From: Nostoc sp. ATCC 43529
GTDB taxonomy: Bacteria > Cyanobacteriota > Cyanobacteriia > Cyanobacteriales > Nostocaceae
Direction of reading: 5' to 3'
DNA: 64,000 nucleotides
Assembly: GCA_003326205.1 (NCBI GenBank)
Contig: LWTK01000084.1
Span: forward strand, 124,001 to 188,000
Shown here: positions 35,077-43,047 of the stretch, in pieces
Layout: each line of letters starts with the position of its first letter
Position numbering within the stretch: the stretch's first letter is position 1
Position numbers and translations under genes: made by a program
Notes under the pieces: generated by a model
The model's input: only the letters and a program-made list of their open reading frames with translations
Database searches by the model: none
Told to the model about the DNA's origin: nothing

Positions 35077-37596
35077 TCATGCAGCAGGGGGAGTAGTTGA
35101 GATTATTTCTCTCACTTGTTGTGCCGAATCTTGTTGCAATGCTGATGTTGCGATCGCCTCACTCTCGGCTAAACTTAACTGATGAATCTCCTGCTTGATT
35201 GCAGGTATACTTTGAGGATTCACACTTAATTCATCCAGTCCCAAACCTAATAAAATCGCTGTTGCTAAAGGATCTGCCGCCAATTCGCCACATAAACCGA
35301 CGGGAATTCCTGCCCCATGACCAGCCTCAACGGTTTGCTTTACCATCCTTAACACCGCTGGATGCAGCGCATCAACTAAATTTGCTACCCGTGGGTTAGT
35401 GCGATCGCCTGCCATGACATACTGGCTAAGGTCATTAGTGCCGATACTAAAGAAGTCTACTTCAGCGGCTAACCGTTCGGCGATCGCCACTGCTGATGGC
35501 ACCTCTACCATAATCCCGATTTTTATTCCTGTATCAAAGCGAATACCAGCTTGCTTGAGTTCAGCCTGCACCTCACCAAGAATTGCCTTAGCTGCACGCA
35601 CCTCCGTTAAAGTAGCAATCATCGGCAACATAATTTTAATTTGGTGTCCGACACTAGCTCTCAAAATTGCCCGTAACTGAGTTTTGAAAACTTCTGGATT
35701 ACCCAAACAAAAACGAATTCCCCGCCAGCCTAAAAATGGGTTGGCTTCGGGAAACCCTACCCTCAAATATGGAAGTGGCTTGTCGCCGCCGATATCCAAA
35801 GTGCGAATCATCAGCGGACGATGTTCCAAAACTTCAGCGATCGCCTGATACACTGCTAATTGTTCTTCTTCAGTGGGGGCGCTTGTTCTGTCCAAATAGA
35901 GAAACTCGGTGCGGAGTAGTCCCACACCTTCGGCACCATTAGCTACAGCAGCTTGGACATCATTAATACTACCGATATTGGCAAAAACGCTCACTTGCCG
36001 ACCATCAGAAGTAATTGCTGGCTGGTGTGCCGTGGCTTGTGCTTGCTGTTGGGCAGCTTGCCAAGCTTCTCGTTTGAAAAGGAGGTGTTCTAGAATATCT
36101 AACTCTGGTTCCACCCAAGCTTTGCCACTTTCACCATCCAATGCCATGAGCGTACCATCTGCCAAGTACAACACCTGGGCATCTATTCCCAAAACTGCGG
36201 GAATACCTAAAGTACGGGCGATAATTGCACTGTGGGAAGTGGCACTCCCAGAAGTTGTACAAATGCCCAGCACCTTTGTGGGGTCTAGTCCGGCGGTATC
36301 CGAAGGCGTTAAATCGCTGGCTACCAAAATTGCTGGTGACTCCAGATGCAAGTTTGCAGGGGCATTGCCAGTCAGTAACCGCATCACCCTTTGCCCCACA
36401 TCCACAACATCGTCCACTCGTTCTTGCAAATAAGAGTCTTCAAGTGTGCGATAAGAAGTCGCCACTTCATCGACTACGGCTTGCCAAGCAGCTTCGGCAT
36501 TGATATGGCGTTCTAAAATCCGCGCATAAGCCGTTTCTAAAAGAACTGGATCTTCTAAAAATAGTAAATGGGCATCAAAGATTGCAGCTTCAGCATCGCC
36601 AATTTGAAAAGATGCTTGTGAGAACACCGCCTGAATTTCTTGGCGGGCAATGTGAATTGCTGCCTGTAAACGTTGCCACTCTGCTTCCGTATCTTCTACG
36701 TGGTATTCCGTAACGGCAATTGGGGCGGGTTGATAATGAACAACAGGTGCGATCGCCACTCCAGCAGAAGCCGCAATTCCCGACAGTTCGCCATCAGTAG
36801 CTGGGGTAACTTCGTTTTGCAACACTGGTGGATAATTAAAAGCAGCATTATCCTCGCCAAAATTAGTGGCAAACAATACTTGCAATGCTGCCAGTGCTGC
36901 ATCTGCATCTGAGCCGGTGGCAGTAATTAGCAATTCGTGTCCTTGACGCACCCCTAAAGTTGTGACTTGGTTAATACTGTCACCCCGGACTAACTTGGTA
37001 TTTCTAGTTAAATTTTGCACCAGAATTTGAGATTGAAATCTGGCTGCGGTTGCTACAAATTGGGCTGCGGGGCGGGCGTGTAAACCTAAGCGATTGCTGA
37101 CAATTAGCCGGATTTCTTGCGTCGGGGATTCTGAATTGCTGGCTGGGATGTGCCTATCCACAACCGACGTAGGGCTACTAACTCCACCCAATTGAGTTGC
37201 TTTTGCTAATAATGCGCCCCGTGCTTCCGCCATCACTTGTTGAATGTTCCTCCCAGCCGCCGCAGCTACCACAGCAGCGATCGCACCTTCTACCAGAGGT
37301 GCTTCACACAAATAGACTTTTTGCCGCTGTTCCTCTGGCAGAAACTCCAGCGCCATTTCTGCGCTGAGTAAAGCACTACCCAAATCCATTAACACCAAAA
37401 CACCATCATCAGAGAAAACAGCAGCGATCGCTTCACTAACCTGGATGGGATCTGTACCCAAAGGATTTTCCGGATCTTCAATACCTGCTGCAATAGCGAT
37501 CGGGACTTCACCTCGAACCATCTGCGCGGCGAGTTCCCGCACACCCAAAGCTAATTGTTTACTGTGAGAAACTATGACAATTCCGACCACTGCCAC
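35077..37596 (-). CDS. dhaM: DhaM-like PTS fusion: EIIA-HPr-Enzyme I
   Basis: 839 residues. The first 130 residues are the EIIA-Man-like DhaM domain (VGIVIVSHSKQLALGV with the phosphorylated His; DDGVLVLMDLGSALLSAEMA). An HPr domain follows (about 160-250; GLHARPAAQ with its active His), then Enzyme I (about 270-830; active-site TTSGSATSHSAIIARTLGI, TEFLYLDR, metal/PEP site SIGTNDLSQYVMAGDRTN). Phosphate passes from PEP through EI and HPr to EIIA, which in other bacteria feeds the dihydroxyacetone kinase DhaK/DhaL. dhaK and dhaL are not beside it. Cyanobacteria mostly lack sugar PTS, so it may serve the Dha kinase encoded elsewhere or a regulatory role. Confidence 0.9.
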   Translation of the reverse strand: MAVVGIVIVSHSKQLALGVRELAAQMVRGEVPIAIAAGIEDPENPLGTDPIQVSEAIAAVFSDDGVLVLMDLGSALLSAEMALEFLPEEQRQKVYLCEAPLVEGAIAAVVAAAAGRNIQQVMAEARGALLAKATQLGGVSSPTSVVDRHIPASNSESPTQEIRLIVSNRLGLHARPAAQFVATAARFQSQILVQNLTRNTKLVRGDSINQVTTLGVRQGHELLITATGSDADAALAALQVLFATNFGEDNAAFNYPPVLQNEVTPATDGELSGIAASAGVAIAPVVHYQPAPIAVTEYHVEDTEAEWQRLQAAIHIARQEIQAVFSQASFQIGDAEAAIFDAHLLFLEDPVLLETAYARILERHINAEAAWQAVVDEVATSYRTLEDSYLQERVDDVVDVGQRVMRLLTGNAPANLHLESPAILVASDLTPSDTAGLDPTKVLGICTTSGSATSHSAIIARTLGIPAVLGIDAQVLYLADGTLMALDGESGKAWVEPELDILEHLLFKREAWQAAQQQAQATAHQPAITSDGRQVSVFANIGSINDVQAAVANGAEGVGLLRTEFLYLDRTSAPTEEEQLAVYQAIAEVLEHRPLMIRTLDIGGDKPLPYLRVGFPEANPFLGWRGIRFCLGNPEVFKTQLRAILRASVGHQIKIMLPMIATLTEVRAAKAILGEVQAELKQAGIRFDTGIKIGIMVEVPSAVAIAERLAAEVDFFSIGTNDLSQYVMAGDRTNPRVANLVDALHPAVLRMVKQTVEAGHGAGIPVGLCGELAADPLATAILLGLGLDELSVNPQSIPAIKQEIHQLSLAESEAIATSALQQDSAQQVREIISTTPPAA

Positions 37597-37657
37597 ACCG
37601 CCAATCTTATTGAGAGGTTTGCGATCAGCCAGTTATCCATTTCATTTTCCCATTGAG

Positions 37658-38854
37658 CTAAAATTGCAACTGCCCGAAAATATTCCGGTCTTGCCAGCTA
37701 GAAACTCGAACAAAATAGCCCTCTTTTATAGGAATACGTGGTGTCCACTCATGAACACCATCGCTAGCAGTACGGGAAGAAATATTTTGAATAAGTTTCT
37801 TCTCATAGTACAACCTAATCGAGACATCGCCATCAAAATTGTCTCGCCACAATATTAAAAAAGACCGATCTTTGTTTGCAAGGACTTTGCCTGCTGGTTG
37901 ATTGAGGAAAATTTTTGGTGAAACTTGATTTTTACTTTTTTTACGGAATCCTAGATAATGGGGTAGGTCTCGGAAAGTAGGATTTTCTTGCACATTAGAC
38001 AGTTGTGGGACAATAATATTTCCTCTTTGGGGATTGAACAAATAAGTCGATCTGCCCCCGTCAACGGTGATGATATCGCCTTTGACTCCTAATTTGCGTA
38101 ATAAATCCGCTGCTTCATCTAAAGTTGCTTGGTTCACTGTCATAATCAACAACAACTCGTCACCCTTAACACCATCTTTGTTAAGAGTACCGATGACTTG
38201 GTATTTATTCACTTGATTTTGAGCCAATACTTTTGCCGGATGGTCGCTGTATTGGTAAGTGACAATAGCATTTTTTACTGCTTTTTGATTTAGAGGCGCA
38301 CCACTAACGCGATCGTAATTTGTAATGTATGCCTGATTATCATTCCAGACTAAAGCCTTGAGGCGAATATTACTATAATATTTATCTTTTGGTTCTTTCA
38401 CGGGCCCGTAGGGACTATTACCGCCGCTGATGACTACACCATTGAGTTTAATCGGAAAAGATAATTGAGTGCTGGGTTGATATTGTTCAAAAAAAGAACA
38501 ATTAATGATAGAAAAAACGTTGTTAGCATAAAGCTGTTGATATTCCTCTGCAACTTCAGAGAATAATTTGTTCTTGAAAAAAGGGCTGTAATGTCCACCT
38601 TCTCCTTGATAATATTTACCTTGCTTTTGACCCATATTATTGACCTCTCCAACGATTTGGTCGATGTGCATTTTCCGGAGGTCAATAACTTGTAAATAAG
38701 CTTCGTTACCGTTGGTTAATTCTTTTCTATATAAAGCTGCACCGTCTATAACCTGGAGAGGTTGATAAGAAGATAAAGGATTGAAACTTTGAGCAATCCA
38801 AAGGCTACTTAGAATTGGCAGTAAAAAAACCAATAAATTGATGAGAACATTCAT
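37658..38854 (-). CDS. Phosphodiester glycosidase (NAGPA/DUF2233) family protein
   Basis: 398 residues. An N-terminal hydrophobic signal-anchor (LINLLVFLLPILSSLWIAQS) puts the rest in the periplasm. The central part fits the phosphodiester glycosidase family (NCSFFEQYQ, IKLNGVVISGGNSPYGP, ITVDGGRSTYLF). VDGGRST is the conserved motif of the family of mammalian uncovering enzyme and bacterial NagPA-like proteins. The C-terminal 80 residues look like an added beta-sandwich (FLILWRDNFDGDVSIRLYYE). The substrate is probably a sugar phosphodiester in envelope polymers; this is inference. It lies 61 bases upstream of the PTS fusion on the same strand, but no functional link is evident. Confidence 0.8.
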   Translation of the reverse strand: MNVLINLLVFLLPILSSLWIAQSFNPLSSYQPLQVIDGAALYRKELTNGNEAYLQVIDLRKMHIDQIVGEVNNMGQKQGKYYQGEGGHYSPFFKNKLFSEVAEEYQQLYANNVFSIINCSFFEQYQPSTQLSFPIKLNGVVISGGNSPYGPVKEPKDKYYSNIRLKALVWNDNQAYITNYDRVSGAPLNQKAVKNAIVTYQYSDHPAKVLAQNQVNKYQVIGTLNKDGVKGDELLLIMTVNQATLDEAADLLRKLGVKGDIITVDGGRSTYLFNPQRGNIIVPQLSNVQENPTFRDLPHYLGFRKKSKNQVSPKIFLNQPAGKVLANKDRSFLILWRDNFDGDVSIRLYYEKKLIQNISSRTASDGVHEWTPRIPIKEGYFVRVSSWQDRNIFGQLQF

Positions 38855-38970
38855 CAGAATTTTCTTGAGGCAGAAATATGTCTCAGGAATTATAATCTAG
38901 ATTTTGATATTAGCCAGGTTTTGAAGCCCAAGTTTTAGGGTTTTTACTCCAAAGTTAAGCTTATGAAATA

Positions 38971-39200
38971 GGAACATCGAGTTCAGAACTCAGAACGTCG
39001 AGTTCTGAACTCGGAACATTAAGCTCAGAACTCGGAACGTCGAGTTCTGAACTCGGAACATTAAGCTCAGAACTCGGAACGTCGAGTTCTGAACTCGGAA
39101 CATCAAGCTCAGAACTCGGAACATCAAGCTCAGAACTCGGAACATCAAGCTCAGAACTCGGAACATCGAGTTCAGAACTCGGAATGTTGAGTTTTGACTC
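38971..39200. repeat. 21-bp tandem repeat, ten copies plus a partial one
   Basis: Ten consecutive 21-bp units (GGAACATCAAGCTCAGAACT plus C and close variants) start at 38971 and repeat without gaps to 39180, followed by a degenerate 20-bp unit. Units alternate between two forms, CGAGTTCTGAACTCGG (a perfect palindrome) and TTAAGCTCAGAACTCGG. They sit upstream of the phosphodiester glycosidase gene and downstream of the 157-aa gene, and supply most of that 407-bp gap. Confidence 0.95.
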
Positions 39201-39261
39201 TAATATTTAAGTTCTCAGTCTTTAACCATATACCTCACAAGTGCAACTACCAAGTTATTTT

Positions 39262-39735
39262 TTACAACGCTGGTTTTTGAGCCTTGGCTTTTCTAGATTT
39301 ACGGGCAAACCGTTGCCCCATTTCTGCCACTACTGCATCTAAACCTGCCACGTGTCCACTAACTTTGGCATAGTTATATACCTGCAACGCAGCTGCAAAA
39401 GCTTCACTACCCACCGCAAGAGTTGTATCATCTACCAACTCTTGTAACTGCTTCAGCGACAACAACAGCGGATACAACGCTTCAAATAATTGCACATCCT
39501 TCCGCATTTCTTCCAAATCAAACGAACGCGGTAAAAACTCCGGGTTCTGTGTCGCCACCTCTAATGCTTTGCTAACAAACGCCCGACTTTTATCTCCCAT
39601 CTTGGGTAAAGCTTGACGCTCGTCGGTAGTCAAATCGATTAAAAATGGTAACTTTTCTTTAATTGTGGCGATCGCTTGCAACAGGGCATCTCTCTCTGTT
39701 TGTTCTAGTATTGCACTAATTGAGGTCGTAGACAT
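39262..39735 (-). CDS. Hypothetical protein, 157 aa
   Basis: Not recognised by name. 157 residues, all-alpha in character (ERDALLQAIATIKEKLPFL, LYPLLLSLKQLQELVDDTTL), ending in a very basic tail (RFARKSRKAKAQKPAL). No signal peptide or membrane helix. The composition resembles a small four-helix protein. The ATG at 39735 follows GAGATTTC (complement of 39747-39754). It is a clean stand-alone frame with no overlap, so it is probably real. Function unknown. Confidence 0.75.
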   Translation of the reverse strand: MSTTSISAILEQTERDALLQAIATIKEKLPFLIDLTTDERQALPKMGDKSRAFVSKALEVATQNPEFLPRSFDLEEMRKDVQLFEALYPLLLSLKQLQELVDDTTLAVGSEAFAAALQVYNYAKVSGHVAGLDAVVAEMGQRFARKSRKAKAQKPAL

Positions 39736-39794
39736 AAAAAGAAATCTCTAGTATTTTTGTTAGATATAGAGTGCCCAAGTATACAATTTAAATT

Positions 39795-39929
39795 TCAACT
39801 CAGATTGCGTCTCAGAGCTAGCTTAATCTCAATGAGAGTGGCTAGCTCTGGCGTAAGTTCTAAAAATTCTGCAACGGTTCCAACTTTCCAGCCCTTTTTT
39901 TCTAGCCGTTTTCTTTTTGTTTCATCCAT
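39795..39929 (-). pseudogene. Truncated Xre/antitoxin-like gene fragment, 44 codons
   Basis: ATG at 39929 to TGA at 39795-39797 encodes MDETKRKRLEKKGWKVGTVA then EFLELTPELATLIEIKLAL. This is the highly recognisable N-terminal segment of small Xre-type helix-turn-helix proteins, often antitoxins, in which the LKLAL segment leads into the DNA-binding helices. Here it stops five codons later, before any helix-turn-helix. It could be a relic, or a short protein in its own right. No toxin gene is adjacent. Confidence 0.55.
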
Positions 39930-39997
39930 AAAATGCTAATCCTGCATGTCTCTCGTTGTAGTATAATTTTCCTTTTGTATTATTAAACGTATAAGAG

Positions 39998-41176
39998 ATG
40001 ACACCCCAATTTGAATACAGCACTTTAGCACAGCCCCAGGATATTCAGCAGCTTGCGTTTATCTTTAAGCAGTGTTTCGTCAACGCACTTGGTGGTGCAG
40101 AAGCTTACATAAACCAAATTGGCGTAGAAAACTTTCGGATTATTCGTGAGTCACAGCACTTAATTGGTGGATTAGCAACTCTGAATATGGGTCAGTGGTG
40201 GGGTGGTGAGCGTTTACCAATGACGGGAATTGCCGTAGTGGGTATTGCTCCAGAATACCGTGGTTCGGGAGGAGCGATCGCTCTCATGCAACACACCCTC
40301 AAAGAACTTTATGCCAGAAGTATACCGCTGTCTGCTCTTTATCCAGCTGTGCAAAGCTTGTATCGAAAAGTCGGGTATGAACAAGGGGGTAGTTGGTACA
40401 TTTGGGAAGTTCCAACCAACGCTATTGGGGTACGGGAGCAACCCCTACCTTTGCAGCCAGTAGTTTCGATAAATCATCAAGTCTTTGACGAACTATATCA
40501 GCAGCAAGCCAAACTCACGCATGGATATTTAGACCGACATCCGGCAATTTGGCGGCGATTAATCGAACCAGATGAAAACGAACAAGTCTATGCTTATTTC
40601 ATTGGTACAAAAGACAAACCCGAAGGTTACATCATCTTCGCTCAACAACGAACACACAATGGTGAAATTATCTTTGTCAAAGATTGGGTACTAAAAACAG
40701 CTGCTGCGACACAAACTTTTTGGTCTCTTCTAGCCAGCCATCGCTCCCAAATTCAGCAGGTGCGTTGGAAGAGTTCTGCAATTGATACCCTGACATTGGC
40801 GTTACCAGAGCAAACTGCTAAGATTTCGACTCAGTTTCGCTGGATGCTACGAATAGTAGATGTTGTCAAAGCATTGTCCATGCGCGGTTATCCATCAGGA
40901 ATCGAAACAGAACTCCATTTAGACATTCAAGATAATGTCGTAGATGCAAACAATGGTAAATTCATCCTTTCTGTTGCCAATGGACGCGGTGAAGTTACAA
41001 AAGGTGGAAAAGGAGAGTTGCAACTAAATGTCCGGGAACTAGCACCACTATATACAAGTTTGTTCTCACCCTACCATCTGCAAATAGCCGGAAAACTGCA
41101 TGGCACAGAAACAGCTATTTCAACAGCTACGCAAATATTTGCAGCTAGTTCTCCTTGGGTGGCTGATTTCTTTTAA
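39998..41176 (+). CDS. Eis-type GNAT acetyltransferase with SCP2-like domain
   Basis: 392 residues. The layout is that of Eis (enhanced intracellular survival) acetyltransferases: an N-terminal GNAT domain with the acetyl-CoA motif VVGIAPEYRGSGGAIALM, a second degenerate GNAT domain (VYAYFIGTKDKPEGYIIFAQ), and a C-terminal sterol-carrier-like domain (RGEVTKGGKGELQLNVRELAPLY). In mycobacteria Eis acetylates aminoglycosides and proteins; the cyanobacterial substrate is unknown. The family length of about 400 fits. It is separated from the preceding fragment by 68 bases and appears to be monocistronic. Confidence 0.88.
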   Translation: MTPQFEYSTLAQPQDIQQLAFIFKQCFVNALGGAEAYINQIGVENFRIIRESQHLIGGLATLNMGQWWGGERLPMTGIAVVGIAPEYRGSGGAIALMQHTLKELYARSIPLSALYPAVQSLYRKVGYEQGGSWYIWEVPTNAIGVREQPLPLQPVVSINHQVFDELYQQQAKLTHGYLDRHPAIWRRLIEPDENEQVYAYFIGTKDKPEGYIIFAQQRTHNGEIIFVKDWVLKTAAATQTFWSLLASHRSQIQQVRWKSSAIDTLTLALPEQTAKISTQFRWMLRIVDVVKALSMRGYPSGIETELHLDIQDNVVDANNGKFILSVANGRGEVTKGGKGELQLNVRELAPLYTSLFSPYHLQIAGKLHGTETAISTATQIFAASSPWVADFF

Positions 41177-41654
41177 TGGGAATGGGGCATGGGGCATTGG
41201 GCATTGGGCATTGGGCATAGATTATTAATTATTCTTCTCTGCTTCTGTGCCTCTTTTCCATAACTCATAAGTAGATAGTCATGATTAAATCTAAGATGTC
41301 ATTAGACATTTGGTGAAAAACAATGTAGAGACGTAGCACTGCTACGTCTCTACAAGGGTTCTGGGTAACTTATGAATCAACAAAAATAAAGTTGGAAACA
41401 TAATTGACCCTTGGCTCGTCCTTGCGCTAGATTAACAATTTCTGTTGTTGTCAACTCACGTCACAAACAAAATTCTCAGCGATTTACTTTTAATGAGTAA
41501 TGATGATTTGTTGTGCTTATCTAATCCCAAAGACATCTCAAAAAATAACTCAATGGGATTTAGAATTTTTATCCGGAAGTTCAACATAGTCATCAGAAAA
41601 CAATCTAAGTAAAGCTGATTACTTGCTACTTACTTGCACACACACAATCTCAAC
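41177..41654. other. Intergenic region with heptamer repeats and a perfect palindrome
   Basis: GGGGCATTGGGCATTGGGCA-type heptamers (41183-41219) follow the Eis stop. A perfect hairpin, TGTAGAGACGTAGCA (41324-41338) with TGCTACGTCTCTACA (41340-41354), is a dispersed cyanobacterial palindrome. The remaining 300 bases should hold the promoter of the next gene. No coding frame. Confidence 0.6.
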
Positions 41655-42977
41655 ATGAAATCACATCTACTCGCCGTTGGTTTGAGCAGTTTAGTTCTGC
41701 TTGCCGGACAAGCTAAAGCTTCACAATTACAGTCTTGGTATTTTGATTCTAGCCAAAATCAATTACACCTAACTACAACTTCTGGCATACAACCAAAGGC
41801 ATTTTTATTAGATAATCCCAACAGATTAGTAATTGATTTACCTGGAACTACTTTTAATTCTGATAGCTTCAAACAAAGTTTTGGGAATGCAATTAGAGAA
41901 ATTCGTCTTGGCAAACCAGACTCTCAAACAACTCGTTTTGTTGTCGAATTGGCTCCTGGTTATGACGTTAATTCCCAAAATATATCAATTAAAGGAGATT
42001 CCCCTTCTCATTGGATTGTTAAATTCAATTCATTTAACCGCCAAACTAATCCCGTTGTTGGGGAAAATAGAGAAGATATTGCGATTAAATCCACAGATGC
42101 AACTACATTTGCGGGAGTTGTCAATCTTGGTCAAGAGATGGTCGGCCTCAGTTCTCAAATTCGCACTTTGTTAGCGAGTTATAAAACATTGAATCCGGGA
42201 ATCTTTTTCTTAGATTTAGATACAGGAAACTATATAGATATTAATGGCGAAAAAAGATTTGCTGCTGCAAGTACAATTAAATTTCCTTTATTAGTCGCTC
42301 TTTTTCAAGATATAGACGCTGGCAAAATCAAACTCACAGATAAATTAGTGATGCGTCGCGATTTAAGGGTTGGTGAAGCTGGAACAATGCAATACAAACC
42401 CATCGGAACTAAATTTAGCGTCCTAGAAACTGCTACTTTGATGATGACAATCAGCGATAATACCGCAACCAATATGGTTCTCGATCGCTTGGGCGGTGCT
42501 GCAAAAGTTAGCCAACGTTTTCGTAGCTGGGGATTGCAAAATACAGCAATGCAAAATTTACTTCCAGACATTCCTGGCAAAAATACAACTAGTTCCAAAG
42601 ATTTGGTGAGATTGGCGGCGTTAGTTTATAATAATCGCTTGCTCTCGCCAAACAGCCGCGATCGAGTTTTAGGTATTATGCGCGGCGTCAAAACCAATAG
42701 TTTACTACCAGCTGGTATCGGTAAAGGAGCTACCATCGCTCACAAAACTGGTACATTGAGATTTATCATTGGTGACGCAGGTATTATTCAAATGCCCAAC
42801 GGCAAAAGCTATTTAGCGGGTGTTTTGGTACAAAGACCAAACCACGATCCCAAAGCTGGAGATTTTGTCCGTGAAGTTTCGAGAAGAGTCTATAATTACC
42901 TAGACCATACCAAAGTTAGTAATATAGAACCGACTTTTGGCGATGCCTCCGGCGGGCTACGCCTACGCACTCGTTAG
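41655..42977 (+). CDS. AMIN domain + serine hydrolase (class A beta-lactamase fold)
   Basis: 440 residues from the ATG at 41655, preferred over an upstream TTG because it gives a normal signal peptide (MKSHLLAVGLSSLVLLAGQA). Residues about 25-125 form an AMIN domain (LQSWYFDSSQNQLHLTT, NRLVIDLPGTTF), which targets periplasmic proteins to peptidoglycan or the envelope. The second half has all three penicillin-recognising motifs: SxxK in AASTIKFPLLVA, SDN in ISDNTATNM, and KTG in AHKTGTLRF. No Glu equivalent to Glu166 is seen in the omega-loop segment (LLPDIPGKNTTSSKDL), so slow or peptidase activity is more likely than antibiotic hydrolysis. The last residues come from a dispersed repeat (GGCGATGCCTCCGGCGGGCT). 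Confidence 0.88.
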   Translation: MKSHLLAVGLSSLVLLAGQAKASQLQSWYFDSSQNQLHLTTTSGIQPKAFLLDNPNRLVIDLPGTTFNSDSFKQSFGNAIREIRLGKPDSQTTRFVVELAPGYDVNSQNISIKGDSPSHWIVKFNSFNRQTNPVVGENREDIAIKSTDATTFAGVVNLGQEMVGLSSQIRTLLASYKTLNPGIFFLDLDTGNYIDINGEKRFAAASTIKFPLLVALFQDIDAGKIKLTDKLVMRRDLRVGEAGTMQYKPIGTKFSVLETATLMMTISDNTATNMVLDRLGGAAKVSQRFRSWGLQNTAMQNLLPDIPGKNTTSSKDLVRLAALVYNNRLLSPNSRDRVLGIMRGVKTNSLLPAGIGKGATIAHKTGTLRFIIGDAGIIQMPNGKSYLAGVLVQRPNHDPKAGDFVREVSRRVYNYLDHTKVSNIEPTFGDASGGLRLRTR

Positions 42978-42985
42978 CAATAAAG

Positions 42986-43013
42986 TAGGGGCGTACAGCT
43001 GTACGCCCCTACG
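42986..43013. terminator. 28-bp perfect palindrome between convergent genes
   Basis: GTAGGGGCGTACAG (42986-42999) and CTGTACGCCCCTAC (43000-43013) form a perfect, loopless palindrome in the 70-bp gap between the convergent AMIN/serine hydrolase and peroxidase genes. It can act as a bidirectional terminator but lacks a long T-run. It also resembles the dispersed palindromes of this genome. Confidence 0.55.
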
Positions 43014-43047
43014 TATGTATATATATCAGGTATTTCCCGAAATGGTA

